Assembly (NCBI GenBank): GCA_900208305.1
Contig: OAPG01000007.1
Coordinates: 469,001 to 533,000, forward strand
Direction of reading: 5' to 3'
DNA from: Melanopsichium pennsylvanicum
Lineage: Eukaryota; Basidiomycota; Ustilaginomycetes; Ustilaginales
DNA length: 64,000 nucleotides
This document shows positions 8,005-19,000 of this stretch, piece after piece. How positions within the stretch are numbered: position 1 is the stretch's first letter; every line of letters starts with the position of its first letter. The notes under the pieces are model-generated. The model did no database searches. It was not told the origin of the DNA and saw only the letters and a list, made by a program, of their open reading frames with translations. The translations under genes were made by a program, and so were the position numbers.

Positions 8005-10449
8005 TTAACAGCGTTCAAAGACACGATAAAGATCAGGCAAGTTGGCGATCTGGATAACAAAGTCGTTCATCTCTCGACTTGGTATGTACCTCCCGCGTGA
8101 CTTGTTCATGCTCTCAAACCAAAGATGGTGGATGCGTCTTGTCGCGTTTTCCTCGTCTTGTCTTCTTTCCGAGTCGATTTCGGTTTGGATTTGCTCCTTG
8201 CTTTCTTGGTCGCACGCTTTCTTTTCGTCCCCCTGCGGTTGTGCTAGCGACGTAATCGAAGGCACGGCGGGGGGAGGAGGAGGATGTGGCAAGCAACTCC
8301 AAGCAAGCTGCTTGGCAAAGGTATCAAAACACGCCTCCTCGTCAGTCCAATCCACCCGGGTCGCAAGCCTCACCAGCAAATGAGGCAACTTGTCCAGTTC
8401 AATCGCGCATCCATTCGCACCAGCCAACAAACTCGGCACAGCTTCCAGTGTACACTTTTCCACATCAAAGCACAGTGAAAAGTATTCTTGCATCATCTCT
8501 GCGTTCTCCAGCAGCAATGTCACGATCTTTTCCTTGGTCTCTTGGATGCTGTCGGCGTCGTCCTCAGGAACACCTGCGACGTTCTCCAACCCAAGACGCA
8601 CCAGGTCGTCCAGCGATGGAGCGGGATCCAATCGGATTCGCCTCAGATTGCCAAACTGGCGAAGGACGAGTTGATATGCAAATTCCTTGATCAGTGCATC
8701 GTGGTGGATGAGCAACAGTCTCGTTTCGTGCTGAATGAGGCTAAGACCTTTGTGCAGGTCGACGACGCCGACAAATGTATGGTTTTGAACGACATGGGTG
8801 AGATTGCGATGCTGCTTCTTTGCAAACTGAGAGCGTAACCGGCGAACCGAAGTGAGGGAACAGTCCGAGTCAGAGATGCGGAGATTCAGGCCGGCTTGGC
8901 GACTTCGCTTCGGGACCGAGTCGCCAATGCTGTCTGCCTGTGGGCGACAGATCGATTCGGACTCGTGCTCTGCTGTGTCGTGCAGTCCATCCGAGGAGAA
9001 TGATTCTTGCTGGCCCGAGTCGAAAGCGCGCTTCTTGCCCGTTACCTTGGAGGAGGAGGAAGAAAACATGGCGTCCAGAGTCCTCGCCTTGGCGTCCACT
9101 CGTACAAGATGCTGCGGGTAACCTTTGGAAGAAGACATGGGGCCATCAGACCTTCGCGCAATACCGACACCACCACCACTACTGCTGCTGCTACTGTTGC
9201 TGCTACTGCCACTGCTTGGAGCCTCTCTGAGCACTGGTCTTCTCACATCGCGCTCCGCCTCTACGCCCACATTAGCGATCCGAGATGTAGTGGCACCCAC
9301 ATCCGGCGCAAGAACTGGAAGCACAGCTTGTGAGAATGCATATGTCCTACTCGAGTTGGCACTGGCTAATTTATGCTGTGCTGCCTGGCAGATACGCTCG
9401 ACAACGTCATCCTCGTTGAGAAAGTGGACCTCCTTCTTTGTAGGATGCACATTGACATCAACGTTGGCAGGATTGATCGTGATTGAGAGGTATATCCACG
9501 GATGCCCGCCTTTGGGCAAGAGCGTGGCATAGAGCGCTTCGATGGATCGTTTGAGAAGGGGACAATCGACCAGGCGATTGTTGATGAAGCAGAGCAGCGT
9601 TGTTCGCTTGCTGCTCCAATTAGCACCGCTGATCCAGCCTTGGCATTGGAAGCCGAGTTTTTGGTCAGAGACGCCGTGTAGCTCGACAAGTTCTCGCGCT
9701 ACGGCGTTTCCATGCAGAATTCGGATCATGTCGAGCGTAGTGTTGGTGGGCGAGGAGGGCGTGTTGAGATCGGTTGCATTGGTGGACGCCTTTCGACAGA
9801 CGAAGCCGACACCTTTGCCACCGTAGTGCACTGCGTATTTGGAGACGACATCAAGAGCACGGTTGTACTCGTCTGCGGCGCTGCGCAGAGCTCTACGACG
9901 CTGCGGCACATTGTAGAAGAGATCCTCTGCGGTGATGAGTGTGCCATCGGTGCCTGCGCATTGTTTGGGCTCGCTGGGCTGACCAGGTTTGGGCGGAGCC
10001 AGGCTTCCGTTTGCATAGAATGCGCGATAGGCACACTGCTGATGGTTTGTTTTGGAAACGACATTCATGGAAGCGGTGACATAACTGATACTGGCGAGAG
10101 CTTCGCCTCTGAAGCCAAACGTGGACATGCTGTCGAGGTCGTCAAAGTCGCGCAGCTTGGACGTTGCGAAACGCTCGCATAGCAGAGGCAGATCCGAAGG
10201 CTCGATGCCGGATCCGTTATCTTGGATCTGAAGCATCTTGATGCCACCTTCCTTGAGGGTGATGCGAATGAGAGTGGCGCCTGCGTCGAGTGAATTTTCG
10301 ATGAGCTCTTTGAGCGCATTGGCTGGACGATGGATGATTTCACCTGCAGCGATACGGTTGACGACACTCTCATCGAGTCGTTTGATGGGGCGATAGCGTG
10401 AGGACTCGGGCTCGGGAGAAAGATCGTCGTTGATTATGTGTTTCATCAT
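8005..10449 (-). CDS. MLH1: DNA mismatch repair protein MLH1
   Basis: MutL homologue that pairs with PMS1 (MutL-alpha) or MLH3 in nuclear mismatch repair and meiotic crossover. It has 814 residues, single exon, first ATG at 10449 (MMKHII). The GHKL ATPase motifs are clear at the N-terminus: VVNRIAAGEII, ENSLDAGA, DNGSGI and TFGFRGEALASI. The transducer domain contains NVDVNVHPTKKEVHFL. A low-complexity Ser/Gly linker (around residues 400-450) leads to the MLH1 C-terminal dimerisation domain. The protein ends in FERC, the tetrapeptide tail conserved in MLH1 and used by the MutL-alpha endonuclease site. The PMS1-type DQHA metal motif is absent, as expected for MLH1. Its promoter is shared with the divergent histone-fold gene. 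Confidence 0.97.
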   Translation of the reverse strand: MMKHIINDDLSPEPESSRYRPIKRLDESVVNRIAAGEIIHRPANALKELIENSLDAGATLIRITLKEGGIKMLQIQDNGSGIEPSDLPLLCERFATSKLRDFDDLDSMSTFGFRGEALASISYVTASMNVVSKTNHQQCAYRAFYANGSLAPPKPGQPSEPKQCAGTDGTLITAEDLFYNVPQRRRALRSAADEYNRALDVVSKYAVHYGGKGVGFVCRKASTNATDLNTPSSPTNTTLDMIRILHGNAVARELVELHGVSDQKLGFQCQGWISGANWSSKRTTLLCFINNRLVDCPLLKRSIEALYATLLPKGGHPWIYLSITINPANVDVNVHPTKKEVHFLNEDDVVERICQAAQHKLASANSSRTYAFSQAVLPVLAPDVGATTSRIANVGVEAERDVRRPVLREAPSSGSSSNSSSSSSGGGVGIARRSDGPMSSSKGYPQHLVRVDAKARTLDAMFSSSSSKVTGKKRAFDSGQQESFSSDGLHDTAEHESESICRPQADSIGDSVPKRSRQAGLNLRISDSDCSLTSVRRLRSQFAKKQHRNLTHVVQNHTFVGVVDLHKGLSLIQHETRLLLIHHDALIKEFAYQLVLRQFGNLRRIRLDPAPSLDDLVRLGLENVAGVPEDDADSIQETKEKIVTLLLENAEMMQEYFSLCFDVEKCTLEAVPSLLAGANGCAIELDKLPHLLVRLATRVDWTDEEACFDTFAKQLAWSCLPHPPPPPAVPSITSLAQPQGDEKKACDQESKEQIQTEIDSERRQDEENATRRIHHLWFESMNKSRGRYIPSREMNDFVIQIANLPDLYRVFERC

Positions 10450-10856
10450 GGTTTGATTTGTGGTTGAGATTGCAAAGACAGGCGTGTAAATCAATGCTGC
10501 CAGATATTGGCATCAGCTCAGATGGTTATGTAGCCATTCCAAGGCTGAGTCCAAGTTGTTCTGAAAAAGAAATTTGATTGCAGTCGTGCTTTAAAGTGAC
10601 AATTCAAAGGTGTGATAGCATCATATTAGAGGTGTCACGCACGATTTGGAGTCGTGATTGAGGTGTCGATTGATGAACCAAAGGAGGCAATGCCGTCGAG
10701 TTGGCAGCATATGGAACTTTTGACTTGAGAGATGCTCGAGCTTGATAGGTTTGTGGGCGTAAGTTAACCAATTTGGCTGAGTTAAAAAAGAAGCACACAA
10801 GTGTTAACTATTATTAATAATTTCAATGTTAAATTTACTATACGGAGTTTGTTGCT

Positions 10857-10888
<32 letters not shown>

Positions 10889-11052
10889 CGTAGGCTATGC
10901 GCTTTTCTATATAGACATGCGTCTCGCGTCGCGTAGATAAGTCACATTCACATCCTTCACTCAAACCACATTACTGTTCTCCCTTCACAACTCATATCAC
11001 ACCTGGCTAATCAACCAAGTCTTTTCCCTGTCAGCCGCATACTTACTATATT
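10450..11052. promoter_or_regulatory. Divergent promoter region, MLH1 and CHRAC-like gene
   Basis: It contains a (CT)13 microsatellite (10863-10888) and a TCGCGTCGCG element (10924-10933) nearly identical to the one upstream of DAM1, carrying two CGCG cores. A pyrimidine-rich leader precedes the ATG at 11053. A role in S-phase expression is inference. Confidence 0.35.
10863..10888. repeat. CT dinucleotide microsatellite
   Basis: Thirteen CT units upstream of the histone-fold gene. Possibly part of its pyrimidine-rich promoter or leader. Confidence 0.9.
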
Positions 11053-11712
11053 ATGTCAGTCAGCCCAGATACCTCAAATTCACCTGCACTCTGCATTGCA
11101 CAACCAAAGTCTACCAGTTGCAATTCCAAATCCACTGGCGCAAAGCCATCCACGCTTTTCCCAATTGCCCGAATTAGTAGAATCATCAAGGCAGACGCAG
11201 ATGTCGATATTTGCTCTAAAGAAGCTACCTTGCTCATCTCGATAGCAACCGAAATCTTTATCCGAAGATTCACAGATCAAGCATACACAAATGCAAAACA
11301 AGATCAGCGCAAACATGTTTTTTACAAAGATTTATCACGTGCTGTACAACAATCAGAGTGGTTGGAATTTTTAAAACAAGTCGTCCCAAATAGTATCAGC
11401 TTAAGCACTGCTTTGGAAAAGAGAGCAGACAGATTTCAACTAAAGGAGCGCGAGACAGAGATGATTCTCGAGGGTAACATGGTCGATGAAGATGATCAAG
11501 AACAAGATCAAGATCAAGATCAAGAGCAAGAGCAAGAGCAAGAGCAAGAGGAAGAGGAAGAGGAGGATCAAGATGAAGAACAAGGAGATCAGGTTGCAAA
11601 TGATGAGGAAGAAGCGATAGACAAGTCAAACAAGCCAGCAGTCAAGCCCAAGCACGTCGCTTCTCATGATCGAGACCACCATGACAACGACATGGACCAA
11701 GACACTGCGTAA
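11053..11712 (+). CDS. CHRAC-15/Dpb3-like histone-fold protein
   Basis: A 219-residue protein with an NF-YC-class histone fold near residues 34-135. FPIARISRIIKADADV opens it, followed by the central helix (EATLLISIATEIFIRRFTDQA), a basic connector and FYKDLSRAVQQSEWLEFL. This order and the AVQQSE..FL tail best match CHRAC1 (CHRAC-15) and related Dpb3/POLE4 proteins, which pair with a Dls1/CHRAC-17/Dpb4 partner in chromatin-accessibility complexes or DNA polymerase epsilon. The C-terminal third is strongly acidic, made of Asp/Gln and Glu/Gln dipeptides (CAAGAT/CAAGAG repeat, about 11497-11555). I cannot separate the ISWI-complex role from the polymerase-epsilon role by sequence; HAP5/NF-YC is less likely. 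Single exon. Confidence 0.75.
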   Translation: MSVSPDTSNSPALCIAQPKSTSCNSKSTGAKPSTLFPIARISRIIKADADVDICSKEATLLISIATEIFIRRFTDQAYTNAKQDQRKHVFYKDLSRAVQQSEWLEFLKQVVPNSISLSTALEKRADRFQLKERETEMILEGNMVDEDDQEQDQDQDQEQEQEQEQEEEEEEDQDEEQGDQVANDEEEAIDKSNKPAVKPKHVASHDRDHHDNDMDQDTA

Positions 11713-12031
11713 ATTCATCCTATCCCCTCTCTCTGTCAACCACATCCGCGCGAGTATACCGCACAACAGTCTCCCCCCATCCACACTCACACTCCGTCAC
11801 CTATTGCCTACACAATCAACATCTGTACTTTTACCAATTCAGTCAATATACTCTCAACCTCAAAATACACCTACCCCATCCGTTGCACTCAGTGCTCTTC
11901 TGTCACTTTACTTATGTTTGTGATCACGTTGAAACAGATTGCCAAGCTCATTGACCAAGAACGACGGATGAACACGATGCAAACCGTGAAACTTGTGCTT
12001 TTACATGCTACATACAGTCCCTAATACTCAT
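11713..12031. other. Convergent intergenic region
   Basis: 3' flanks of the histone-fold gene and the Rho-GEF gene. CT- and AC-rich. No gene seen. Confidence 0.5.
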
Positions 12032-15000
12032 TCATACAAAGCTACCACCCATGCTGGTCGCCGCTGCCGTCCTATCACTTCCCTCCAACAATTGTCCAAA
12101 CAACCCGCCCGCTGACTCTTCGCTGCGCATTTGCAACATGTAAACGATCCCCGTCCTATTGCCATCGTCGCTCAATTCGACCGCCACTCCCACTTTCCCC
12201 ACCCTCTCCACACCATCCGTCAGCACAATCGTCGAGATCAGCGTCTTCCTATCGTTCTCCACCACCAGTTGCTTCACATCATCTGGCAAAATGTGGTACA
12301 GCTTCAACCGAGCATTGCCCAAACTCTTCCACTGAGCATGACTCTGCTTGAGGAAAATCTTGCATCGCATCTGCGCAGATACCGTGCTTCGGAACGGTCC
12401 CTGACGCTTGCTCACCGGAGACGAAGGCGGAGAAACGTCGGTGCCGCGCTCACTCTTGTCTCGACCCTCCTTCATCATGGTCGAAGGCAGCTTGGGTGCC
12501 GTGCTGCCAGTAGAAGAGACCGAGCGAGTGCGAATAAAAGAACGACCACCCGACTCGGCTTCGTCCGACGTACGGTCGCCGTTCGAGGATCCATGCGACG
12601 CTTGGCGAAGATTGGGAGCCGATGGTCGACGCAGTGGTTCGCGAGCACCCATGCTGTTAGGAGGTGGTGGGGGCAGGCCGTAGCCTCGGGGTCCACCGCC
12701 AGGTGGGGGACGTGGCATGGGAAGACGAGGTCCTCCCGGACCATTCATGAAGGGCGGCATGGGTCCACCAGGCCCCATCCCAGGTCGGACGTGGGTTGGA
12801 CCAAAGCCAGGGCTGTTGCCTGGACCACCACCCGGTGCCATTTGGCCCGGAATTGGGCTGGTACCTCCACGGGGGAACGACATCGGTCCACCACCTGGTG
12901 TTCGCATACCACTGCTAGCCGACATGGCGCCGGGCGAACGAGGGGGCATGTTCGGATCCACCATCAGCGGCGGTCGGCTCATATTCATCGGTCCGTTGGG
13001 ACCGTTGGGGCCATTCGGTCCGAATCCACCTGGACCGTAGCGTGATGGGCCGAACGCAGGACTGGTGTCTGGCGAGAATGCGCCATTCTGATACGACGAC
13101 ATCCCAGGTCGTGGCATGCCCATGGGGGAAGGAGGTCGCTGCATCGGTGGACGTGGTCCGCCAAATCCACCAGGTCCACCACCTGGGCCGAATTGCGAAG
13201 GCGATGGCGAGCGTGGCGAGAAGCCCGAGTTGCTGCCAGGTGGCATGCTGCCGAGGTCGGGCGAGCCCAGTGCCGCGACTTTGGGAAAAGATGCCACCGA
13301 ATTGAACGACGCTTGTCTTGACAGATCCGAGCCGATCACGGGCGAGCTGCCGCCCTCGGGACTGAATGGTGCCGGTGCTGTAGCCTCGTCCTCGTGTCCA
13401 TGAGTCGATGAAGGCGTGACCGAGATGGCCGGAGACAGTGCAGGTGTGAAGAGGCTGGACTGACCCGAGCCGAGCGAGGAGGCAGACATGCTACTGTTGC
13501 CGGAAATTGTGGGCACAGCGCTGCCTCCTGTCTTGAGTTTGAGTCCAAGATTGGCCGCGAATTTGTGGCAATCCGCAAAGTGCTCGAGCCATTCGTCCTT
13601 GGCCTCTCGAGAATCGGTGTTGACAATCAGCTTCTCCTTCTTCAGAATGGTGATCGAGAGCGTGTTGCCCTGCCCGCCCATGTCGGCCACCCTCAAATGC
13701 TTGCCAGCCAGAGGCGGGTACAGTAACCACATGTCCGGCCCAACTCCTCCCTTGGAGAGTTCCGCCTTCTCGCTTGGCGTCATGCGCTCGCAGACCAAGA
13801 ACAAGTCGGTCAACAAGAAAATATGTGCCCTGCGGATGCTGATCTCGGGACCGCCGCTGGAGGGCGTGAAGTGGATGACCACATCGGCCGACTTACGCAG
13901 GGAACGCGAGAACGGCAGATTGGGAGGATTTATCTGGAGCTGACACTTTTTGGGCTTCATGGTAAAGATGTCGAGGGTCTTGGATGTGTCGAGGCGCTTT
14001 TCGAGAAGCTCGATGGGCTGTGACAGCGAGTTGGTACGGGTGGATGCCGAGTCTTCACCGGCGGTCTGCGAGCCGCTGTCGTGCACGCTAGCGACTTCAG
14101 AGTTGCCTCGGATCAGATCGGGGCGAGAAGGCGAGATGCTTGGTTCCAAGCTGAGACCGTTAAGTTGGGCTGTGGGTGGTGCGCTGCCAAACATGGGCAG
14201 GCCTGCGGGCGTCGGTGCTCGACCCGCAGAGGGAAGAAGCGTCGACGGAGGTGCCGATGGACCAATGGAAGAGCCACCATTGCCGGGCACTGTCGCTGGC
14301 GGAGCACGGGTGGGCGAATTTTTGCTGCGCATCCTTTGTACAGGATGCACTCTGGGCGACTGCGTCTCTGATGTTGAGGTGGCAGACGAGACACGATCGC
14401 ATGATGAAGCTTCGCCGGTAAGGTTGCTCTCCGCAAATGAGCTGTCGCGCGATTCGCGGCCGGTTACTTCGTCGAGAACCGACACGGCGAGTCTGCGCTT
14501 GGATTTATCGAGGAGCTCGTCCAGCTTTTTGTTGGCTCCAACTAGCAAGCGGTGATCGCTTCTGCCGGGCTGTGTGCTTTTGAGCAAACGCGAGTAAAGC
14601 TTCTTGTAGTATTTGAGACGAATATGCGGGAGCGCAAAGAGGCTGTCGAGCGTCCACGGCTCAGTAGAGTCGCGTTTGCGGTCACTGAAGATGACTGGAT
14701 TGCCGTCTGCGTCTGTGGCACCAGACACCTCTTGGAGCAGCTGGGATAGACGCGGATTGGACTGGACAGCCGACCAGGCGTCAAAATCAGCCAGGTAGCT
14801 CTCGCAGAAGCGCGAATAGGGTGCCTCGAGATCGTCGATCCACTTCATGAGCAGATCACCCAGAGCCTTGGGCGAGGACGGGTTGGGTCCGATTTCCTTG
14901 AGCGCCTTCAAGAAACTACGATTGGCGCGGTAGATGGACTCGACGTTGCGGAACATGGTATCGAGCTCGGGTGGTGGAAAGTTGGAACGCGACCAGGCGG

Positions 15001-16084
15001 CTGCCACCTTTTTGATGATCTTGCTGAGCTCAGAGACATAGGCTGCTTCTGTTTCAAGCAAGTCGACCAGAGGATTGGTCTTTTTGGCCTTGTCCTTATC
15101 GCTAGTGTCTTTGGGGATGTCATCTCCATTCCCTCCGGATCCGCCACCGTCCCCAAATCCACTGTCGCGCTGTGACTCGTCGCGACCCGCGGCACCTCCG
15201 CTGTTGCCGCTGCTCGTAGCGGGATTGCCGAAAGCGCTGCTGTTGCTGCCAGAGTACGCGCCGGAACTTCCAAAACCACTTCCAGCGCCCAGACTGGAGC
15301 CTGCATTCTGGCTCAAATCAAGGCTGGATGGGTTTGCTTTGGAGAGTGAGCCGGAAGAGGAGGAGGACGACATGCCACTTGAAGGACCAGCGAGTGCGTC
15401 GAGCAACGCAGCATTTACACGAGCGTTGTTGTCAGATGGGGATGGGAGAGGTCTAGAGTGGGCGAATGATGGAGGCGAAGTTGCAAAAGTACGGGAAGAT
15501 GGAGCTGCGCCGTGGTCGAAGAGAGGATGTGGTATCGAGAAAGGGCTGTGCATGCCGTTGGCTGAGCCCATAGGTGGGAGAAGATCGATGGAGGCTGTCG
15601 CAGACATTGAGGCGAATCCAGAAGACACCTCGGGTGTCGTGGCTAGACGTGCGCAGGTGTAGCGATAGGGTGGGATAGGCCGACTGTAGGACGAGTGAGA
15701 GCTAGTCGGCTTCTCAGATGTGTCGCTGCTGTTGGAGTCTTTGTCGTATCGCAGGTCGAGATGACACTCTTGTGAGAGACTGGACGGCACGCGGCAGCCT
15801 ACACGATAGCTGTGCTTAGAGTCGAGACGTACGCCTGCTGGAAACGCTGTTGCAGGCCTGGTAAGAGAATTGCTTGATGAGTATGCAGGATGATGAAAGG
15901 TACTGGAACGACCTTGAGCAGCTGCTGGCACAAGAGGAAGAGTGAATCGCTGTTGAGAGTGATGCTCGTACCCCGTTGCGGCAGGATAGGTTGGTGAAAC
16001 GTAAGAGGGCTGTCGTGTAGTCCATGGTGTTGGTAGAGAGCGTCGTGGGTGGATCGAGGGATCATGACAGTCGCGAGGCGGCAT
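12032..16084 (-). CDS. Rho guanine nucleotide exchange factor (DH-PH)
   Basis: A 1350-residue protein with its first ATG at 16084. Residues ~1-330 are disordered and Ser/Pro-rich. A DH (RhoGEF) domain starts near 336 with LVDLLETEAAYVSELSKI and continues through the FLKALKEIG and LGDLLMKW helices to about 540. A Ser/Pro linker leads to a PH-type domain (about 730-845; IRRAHIFLLTDLFLVCERM, ending near WLEHFADCHKFA). The region 930-1190 is very rich in Gly, Pro and Met. The C-terminus (about 1238-1345) is a second compact domain beginning MRCKIFLKQSHAQWKSLG that resembles a PH/WH1-like fold and is not named by me. The expected role is activation of a Rho/Cdc42/Rac GTPase in polarity or morphogenesis; the target GTPase cannot be read from sequence. 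Long open frames on the opposite strand are by-products of its GC-rich codons. Confidence 0.85.
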   Translation of the reverse strand: MPPRDCHDPSIHPRRSLPTPWTTRQPSYVSPTYPAATGYEHHSQQRFTLPLVPAAAQGRSSTFHHPAYSSSNSLTRPATAFPAGVRLDSKHSYRVGCRVPSSLSQECHLDLRYDKDSNSSDTSEKPTSSHSSYSRPIPPYRYTCARLATTPEVSSGFASMSATASIDLLPPMGSANGMHSPFSIPHPLFDHGAAPSSRTFATSPPSFAHSRPLPSPSDNNARVNAALLDALAGPSSGMSSSSSSGSLSKANPSSLDLSQNAGSSLGAGSGFGSSGAYSGSNSSAFGNPATSSGNSGGAAGRDESQRDSGFGDGGGSGGNGDDIPKDTSDKDKAKKTNPLVDLLETEAAYVSELSKIIKKVAAAWSRSNFPPPELDTMFRNVESIYRANRSFLKALKEIGPNPSSPKALGDLLMKWIDDLEAPYSRFCESYLADFDAWSAVQSNPRLSQLLQEVSGATDADGNPVIFSDRKRDSTEPWTLDSLFALPHIRLKYYKKLYSRLLKSTQPGRSDHRLLVGANKKLDELLDKSKRRLAVSVLDEVTGRESRDSSFAESNLTGEASSCDRVSSATSTSETQSPRVHPVQRMRSKNSPTRAPPATVPGNGGSSIGPSAPPSTLLPSAGRAPTPAGLPMFGSAPPTAQLNGLSLEPSISPSRPDLIRGNSEVASVHDSGSQTAGEDSASTRTNSLSQPIELLEKRLDTSKTLDIFTMKPKKCQLQINPPNLPFSRSLRKSADVVIHFTPSSGGPEISIRRAHIFLLTDLFLVCERMTPSEKAELSKGGVGPDMWLLYPPLAGKHLRVADMGGQGNTLSITILKKEKLIVNTDSREAKDEWLEHFADCHKFAANLGLKLKTGGSAVPTISGNSSMSASSLGSGQSSLFTPALSPAISVTPSSTHGHEDEATAPAPFSPEGGSSPVIGSDLSRQASFNSVASFPKVAALGSPDLGSMPPGSNSGFSPRSPSPSQFGPGGGPGGFGGPRPPMQRPPSPMGMPRPGMSSYQNGAFSPDTSPAFGPSRYGPGGFGPNGPNGPNGPMNMSRPPLMVDPNMPPRSPGAMSASSGMRTPGGGPMSFPRGGTSPIPGQMAPGGGPGNSPGFGPTHVRPGMGPGGPMPPFMNGPGGPRLPMPRPPPGGGPRGYGLPPPPPNSMGAREPLRRPSAPNLRQASHGSSNGDRTSDEAESGGRSFIRTRSVSSTGSTAPKLPSTMMKEGRDKSERGTDVSPPSSPVSKRQGPFRSTVSAQMRCKIFLKQSHAQWKSLGNARLKLYHILPDDVKQLVVENDRKTLISTIVLTDGVERVGKVGVAVELSDDGNRTGIVYMLQMRSEESAGGLFGQLLEGSDRTAAATSMGGSFV

Positions 16085-19000
16085 CGCAATGAGGCGAGGT
16101 GAAGCGACAGATTGAGGAGTAGATGCGATTGAGAGCAAAGTAGAGGGAAAGTTGGCAGAAGTGAGTGATTACGCATTGAATGGGTTGAAAGTTGAATGAA
16201 AGTGGGTGTGACGGTGGGGGAGAGACGAATGCAGCGTTAGTACAGGCAAATTGCAACGTGGTGTGTGACCGAAATGAAGAGGCAGTGGGGGGACGGGATT
16301 CGATGCAAGACTCACAGATGAGTGGATGTATGTTTGAACTAAAGGCAAAATTTGACGTGGAATGCAGGTGGAAACCGTACTGCGGGGGATTAGGTTGTGG
16401 ATGTCAGTACGACTAGCATTGACAGTAGAGATTGGTTTGTAGAGGAAGCTAGAGTCGCGCGTTGCAGTTTTGTAGCGTGTAGTGTGAGAAAGAGCGGTGG
16501 GGATGTATACGGTGACAGGAGCTTCAGGGTGACAGGAGCTTAAGGCGTACAGGGAAATGATGGAATGGGCACCGATGAAACCAGTCAAGCCGAATGAAAT
16601 GGTATAGGATTATGGGCTTGCTGGGCGTGATGGTAGCGAGTTACGTAGATCGAAGATGATGAGGGAGGATGAGGATGGAAGAGCAAGGCAAACGAGTGGA
16701 AAAAAACGATTGAGGTCGATTGGTGAAAGAGAAGTGTGGGTAAAGCAATGCGTAGTGGATCGAAACAGTTTGCACCGAATAATGGTGTTTTGTGTGCGTG
16801 AGCGCGAATCAGAAGCAACGTCCAAAGTTGATACAAGGTTGATAGGAATGGTGTTGTCGCGATGGCGATGGTGCAACCAAGAGTGGGTGCGCGGTGATGG
16901 CGACCAGAAGTGTTGAGAAGCAAGCCAGACGGCTAAGAAGATGCTGGTTGCGAAGATGAGGTTGGTGAGCAACAGCAGGCAGCCAACAGCAGATACTAAG
17001 CAACAAGTGGCAGGTAGCCGGCTTTAGGCAGCAGATAGCACTTTAACGCAGTAGTCCAACAACGAAAAAAAAGAGAGAGAGTTTTCGCTTCCATGTCAGT
17101 CAAGCACACGCACCACGCAGCCTCGCTTTCTTTAAGAACGCACGCAACTCCCCTCTTTTTTGTTTTTATCGGTCCAGCCAGCGCCTTCACAACAGAAGTG
17201 GGGCGTGCAGAGACCAACATGGCAGTTCAACTGAAACCATACAGTAAATTTATTTACAAGAAAGCAAGAGCGCGTGCTTTTCAGCTTGAGAATTTCCTAC
17301 GAGCCAAAGAAAACTGCACAACAGCCGCAGCCACGCAGGCAACATGTGCATTTCAAAAAAAAAAAATAAAAAAAAGGAAAAAGGAAAAACCAGCTGCTGC
17401 TCTTCTTGCTCATTTGTACTCACTCTCTGTATTCCAAGAAACGTTTCCGATGTGCTTTTGCTTTTTCTTGACGTGGATCATGTAACATGTTTGGCAAGAC
17501 TAGAATGATGCGGTCTTACTATTGACATGAGCGTATGATCGCCAATGTGCAGGGTTGTTGATTGCCAGACGGGCCAAACGGTGTTTTTCATATCACCAAA
17601 TGTATGGCGGCAAAATGCATCACAACCTGGGCAACTTGGATTTGCAATGTGGATGAGTACTGTAATTACCAAGGCGAGGCGAATGAGCAGTAGAGGTAAT
17701 CCGGTTGACTTTTGGTGTGTCGACTCGCCCGATTCGGCAGGAAAGTCCGAGAAAGGATTAGGGAGAGGATGAGCCGGTGACAAAATACGGAGGGTACGAT
17801 AGGACGCCAGCGTGGACGACTGTAACTTAATGGTAAACTGTCACTCTGTTTCAAAAGCCAAACGAGGTGCAGTCTGCGCGTTTCGTACACTTGGGCAACT
17901 TGACTGCGAAGCACACACGCATATTACCATGCAAAGCTGATCATCATCCCCATCATTCGGCAAACTCCATCCTACCTCGTAACAAGTGTTATAAAATTGT
18001 CAGACATTCTCTCTCTTCCCATTTTCCTGACGTCGTGACTTTTTCGGTGGTCAACTGGGTTTCATCAAGAATCCATAATCAGCCTCTGCTGAACTGTACC
18101 TGCTGCGGCTTAGGTAAATAGAAGCAAGCAACAGACATGGAGCGGAAATTCTGCGGGTCGCATAACGACGCAGGATCAATACTACGCTCGGACACGCTGT
18201 GACACTCGTTACGCAATCGGTTGGTTGTGCTTGCACGTGATTTACCGCTTTGAATTAAGCGGAGATCTAAATTGCGCATCGGCGTGAATCATACAGTATT
18301 TCTTGTTCTTTCTCTATGCGTGTGTGTATCTCTGTGTGCTTTCTCTCGGTGTTGAACTGTCGTGTTTTTGTGGTGTGGTGTGTTGTGTTTCTTTCTTCCC
18401 TTGCGCATCCCCCGCGCGCGTTGAGATTGGAAGCATCTCACTCCAACCCCGAGCTTAATCATGGCGTTCCTCCGATCAGATACCTTATTCTGCACTGTAC
18501 TGTACAGTACATCTTGGGATCTCCTTGCTATCCAAGTGCGGAGTTCGACTCTGAACTAGATTCGATGCACTGGTGTTCTCTTGCGTCCGGTCCGGCGGGA
18601 GAAAGAGACCTCAAAACATGGCTTCGTCCGCAAATCCGCTCTTATCACTTCCATGTCATCGGGCTAGAAAGCGAGTCAGAGACAACCAACCCATAACTTC
18701 GCCAGATGGTGCAGCGGAATCCGTATTCAACACTTTTGTCAACCTCGATTGTAGTGCACAATTTCGCTTATGGCGATATAAATAGAATATGCTTTACAAG
18801 GCATCGTGGTGGTGCCTGGGCGGTCTCTTTGCTTTAGCATGGATTAGTAGAGCGGTTTTTTTTTTGTTATTGGTGCTTTGTGTGTTGTTCTTCTCCCTAG
18901 CACTTGCCGGACGGGGCACGCGAGACTCTTGAACGCCGACTACCATATCAACACGCGCGCGCTTCTGAAGATACAGTCAAGTACAGTGTAGTAAATAACA

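Noticed and set aside
12131..13045. 304-codon open frame on the + strand inside the Rho-GEF gene
   Set aside because: Arg/His/Thr-rich antisense by-product of the Gly/Pro-rich GC-biased codons of the real - strand gene.
17093..17485. 130-codon frame beginning MSVKHTHHAASL
   Set aside because: Contains poly-Lys from an A-rich tract, no conserved motif, and lies in non-coding-like DNA.
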